The translations under genes and the position numbers were made by a program. Positions 28,025 to 31,508 of a stretch of 31,508 nt of DNA are shown here, one piece after another; position 1 is the stretch's first letter, and each line of letters begins with the position of its first letter. Source of the DNA: Dipylidium caninum (lineage: Eukaryota > Platyhelminthes > Cestoda > Cyclophyllidea > Dipylidiidae); NCBI GenBank assembly GCA_017562135.1, contig QEYB01000099.1, positions 1 through 31,508 of the forward strand, given 5' to 3'. The notes beneath the pieces are model-generated. The model saw only the letters and a program-made list of their open reading frames with translations. It did not search any database and was not told where the DNA came from.

Positions 28025-28825
28025 AATAATTGACACATGTGATCATCTCCTGATGTCGCTATGCGGCCGGCCATTCATGTATTAGGCTTTAGAATTTCCC
28101 TTAATTTTCCTCCTCTTTAGACTATTTAGTGACCACTGGAGACTGGGTTTGCGACGTGCCTAGAATTTGAGAGATTACTGCCAGTTTTACTCACGCTGCT
28201 TATCTCTACTAGGGCGATTTATCGAGACATGCTCCAGTAGATATGCACTCAATGTTATTAGTGTAGAGCTCTTTTTCTTAAAGTCGCATGTTGTTGTCTC
28301 TACTTTAATGCCCGACGGCAATTTGTGTAATAGTTAGCGGAAGGGGAGTCCGCGTCTGCTTGTTTTTATATTTTCGTTTGACTTACTCTCGTGGTAAAGT
28401 GTGATCGGGTGAACTTTATGAATGCAAAACATTACTGAATATTCATGGATCTTTCACCATGGATTAAGTTCGTGGACGTGGATTCCTGTGTTGCTTTCCA
28501 CTGAATTTTTCATTTTCCCATGGGGTAATTAGTAATCTTCTCCTCCTGTTTTTGGGTATAAAGTGCTCTCTATAACCCAAGTCCACCCCGTTATTTCTCT
28601 CGATAGCCTATGTCTGATTGAGGAGCTGCTGAGCGTTTCCATCTTGTCCCTCGACTGATTGCTCCTCTAATTGCCGTCCTTTCTATTCCTATTCGTAGGG
28701 GATCGGTCCGGACCCACTGCGGGGAAAGTAGCTTTCTTAAAGGTGAGACTCGCAGTAGTATAACCTAAGATATTCCGCTTCTGCGATTGCGTTCATGTCA
28801 TTAAAACTCGATCGTGGTGCCACAG

Positions 28826-29555
28826 ACACCCTCGTGGCAAAACTTCCAGCCATGGTCTCCCAATAGCAACAATGTCACACCACGTGACGAGGCTCTTTTG
28901 GAATCCTGCATCTGCGTTCCGAAGGTAAATTCCTTGGCTGCGGTGAGATGGGATAGGAGGGCGGAGGTGGGTGTAAGGCACTGAAATTCACAACTTTAAT
29001 CGGGTGGGTGGTCAATCGTCGGTGAAGAAGGGTCTTGGCCCGCCCTCGCCCTCGCCCACTCCCCACTCGTCAGCTCTGACAGTATCCACTGCGATCTGGC
29101 CACCCACGGAAATGCTGATGGCCGCCCGGGAGTGGAGACCGAGGCTACACGCCCTCGGTGTCATCGTCGGGGGCATCGGATGAAAGTGGACCTGTCGAGG
29201 ACGAAGAACTCCTTTTCACTGGGGTGGTCGAAGACACATTCCGTGAACTTCTCACGCCACAAGTTAATTCTCATTAATAATCGAGCCTACCGGGAAAGGC
29301 TTAATTTTGCCGTCAGTTTATTATATTCCCGCTGTGCACTCGGAGACATGTCTTGTAAGACGAGAAGTCGAGGGGAGGCGCTCTGTGCTCGCCGCTAGGG
29401 GCGGGTGCTACACCTTCGCAGGTACCTCTTTGTTGATGTTTCAGGCTAACATAGGAGGAAACTGCGAAAAAGGCGGCCTTCCATCCTCCCCAGCGGAGGC
29501 TCGCCTCCGACGACACGGTGTCAGCCTCGACGATTGTTTGCGAGCCTTCACATAA
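28826..29555 (+). CDS. Tentative exons of an unidentified plus-strand gene
   Basis: Exon 28826-28924 (acceptor GGTGCCACAG, donor AAG|GTAAAT) holds exactly 33 codons in phase 0/0, ending in RDEALLESCICVPK. Exon 29445-29555 (acceptor TTGATGTTTCAG) holds 36 codons plus TAA in phase 0, ending in HGVSLDDCLRAFT. They could be joined directly. Between them, 29,110-29,277 has an acidic frame (SGPVEDEELLFTGVVEDTFR) preceded by an in-frame TGA. No firm family match. Confidence 0.25.
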
Positions 29556-31508
29556 ACCCGAAATTCCTCGACGATCGTCGATAAGCTGTGACTTTTTTTT
29601 CTTGCAGTTGATTCGAATTGTAACATCATTTTGTCTTTTACGCACAATCAGGCGGTTTACAGCGATTTAAATTTGTGTTCATTTTTTTGTTTCATCTTCT
29701 GGCCTTAATTCCACATCTGTTACACGAATTTTTTTTTTGATAGTTCTGTGCAAGTGTAAAACTCCAACCAAGGCACAGTTGCAAGTTGATGATATTCGAA
29801 CTGCCAAATACCTCGTTTTGTGGTATCCTTTTTGGTCCTCTCAATCGATCTCATCGGCCCCCCCTTACCACTCACACGCTCTCCCAACAGGCCGAGTGGG
29901 GGGCGGAGGTGGGGAGCAGTGCGTTTTAGCTAAAGTATTGACATTTGAACGCTTCAACACTTCTGTCGAGTCCACCACTGTGGCCGCCCGGGGTTTGATG
30001 GTCTCGTGTGTGCCCTAGGACGACATCGTTCACGCGCCTCATCGATCTAACTCGGTTACAACAGGCGTCCTCGTTCTCATCTCTATCTGCTTCGGCCGCC
30101 TCGTCACTGTTCCGCGGGGCGGAACAGGGGGAAAAGAGCAGCGCTGCCCCACTAATCCCCCTTCTTTTTATTTATTCTTTTTTTTTGAATTGACAAGACA
30201 TGCAATTCCTTACACTCCGAGCCACGATGCAGAAATTCCAGCGATTTCAACTTATTCAACCTGTTGCAAGACTAATAGAGGCATCTCAATCAAATTTGAC
30301 TCCAACAGGACATGGCAACCGTACTACGTGAGTGAGTTGACACGTTTACCCTCCTCCCCCCCCTCCGCCTTTTTTTCTTGCCTTAACACGAAATGCTCTG
30401 TTACTTAACTAGGCGATCTATTTGCGACGCCGATCTTCGGTAAAGTCGCCCTTGTGTTGACACGTGGCATTGTCATCACCTCGTGGGATTTTTGTCAATT
30501 TTGCGTGTTTTGGGGGGAAAGGGGCGAAAGGGGAGAAATTGCGGGTCACCACGTGGGTCGTTTGTTTGAACTGGCTGAAATGTGTGTGTGTTGTGTGTGT
30601 TGGCGTGGGCATGCCCTGGTTCGTGAAAGGTTGGCGTCATGAACATCCAAACGGGCTTTGGCACTAGTTTCAGTTGTTCTTTGTGTCAGCGTTGCCTCAG
30701 ATCCTTCCCATCGAGTCGGGAATGCGTTGGTATATTACTGGCCTTTCGGTGTTTTTTTTCCCATTGAGGGATTAGGGACGCAGATCGAGTATTCAGCACT
30801 CTCGTCCTACCACTGTGAAAACGACCTTCTCTCGACGAAATAACAAACAATCCCTCGATCCGAAAGTAAATTCTGTGGGGTACAACAGGACAAAACAACA
30901 AACGTGTTGTCGCCTGCTGCGATCGAGAGCCCTTGAGTCTAAGAAGGTGATTTAAGCCGAAATTTTGTCTTGGGTGTGTCTCGCCAAACTCGGCTGCTCA
31001 ACTGCGACGCACGCGCGGCCCGCAACTCTGGCTCGGTTAATTTCCGCCAACTCTCTGCTTCATAATAAACTGGGATCGCCGCGGGGTTCTCCGTGCTTCC
31101 GTTACCACTGAAGTGACGCACGGTGGCGTGTTTGCGTGCGTCCACACCGTGATTGCGTGCAGTTGCGACGCGACGCGCGCGCGCAAGAATGACTCATGCC
31201 GAGTTTCCATCCTCGTGTGCGTATTTTCGCCACCCACAGTATGCGTCATCCCAACATTCTTTTTTTCCCAATTTTCCTCTTCTTCTTCGTCCTCAAACTG
31301 CTGTCCGTAGTGGAGCAACTTTCTGAGAAGTGGACATGGAATGCGCTTCTTTTTATCACACTTCAGCCCGCCGGTGGCACTTTCACCATTTCGCGAAGTG
31401 TCATTTCGAGTGCTCGTGCAATCTAAAGTTCTGATTGGGCCACATTAAACGATGCGGAGACAAATGAATTAATAGAGAATCCGCGCGAGTCTCTTTTATG
31501 TGTTTGAG
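29556..31508. other. No recognised gene to the window end
   Basis: Short open frames only, with homopolymer runs of T and C/G and a GC-richer patch around 30,960-31,190. No domain, repeat family or splice-consistent exon pair was found. Confidence 0.45.

Overview
The window is eukaryotic and almost certainly animal nuclear DNA. Two genes are broken by GT-AG introns whose phases match at every junction I could test, there are long non-coding stretches and simple repeats, and there is no operon-like packing. A small invertebrate genome, possibly a flatworm, would fit the short introns and the reduced BTB/kelch gene, but nothing in the sequence names the species.

Layout. At 1-1.37 kb I see no secure gene. 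At 1.37-3.08 kb lies a minus-strand BTB-BACK-kelch-like gene of four exons. At 3.1-9.3 kb composition turns GC/CpG-rich; it holds a 219-bp AGG microsatellite, a GC-box cluster and only tentative exons. At 9.3-9.8 kb is a purine-only-like tract. From 10.45 to 17.55 kb comes the most striking structure: two arms of about 1.84 and 1.86 kb in inverted orientation around a 3.4-kb unique spacer. The spacer carries a promoter-like cluster of five CCAAT boxes and a CRE, a small second inverted repeat, and a minus-strand zinc-finger gene. At 15.96-22.16 kb is a minus-strand alanine aminotransferase gene whose last intron and last exon lie inside the right arm. From 22.2 kb to the end the DNA is AT-richer, with several tentative plus-strand exons but no named gene.

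How the parts connect. The inverted duplication has copied the last exon of alanine aminotransferase. The copy in the gene's own position (right arm) has two single-base deletions that destroy the normal C-terminus; the inverted copy (left arm) is intact but has no upstream exons. Differences between the arms are mostly one-base changes in homopolymers, and similar frame breaks occur in aminotransferase exon 4 and in the BTB gene. I therefore suspect uncorrected sequencing indels, with pseudogene decay or arm-to-arm gene conversion as the biological alternatives. I found no CRISPR array, rRNA, tRNA or complete transposon, and no coherent new multi-gene system.
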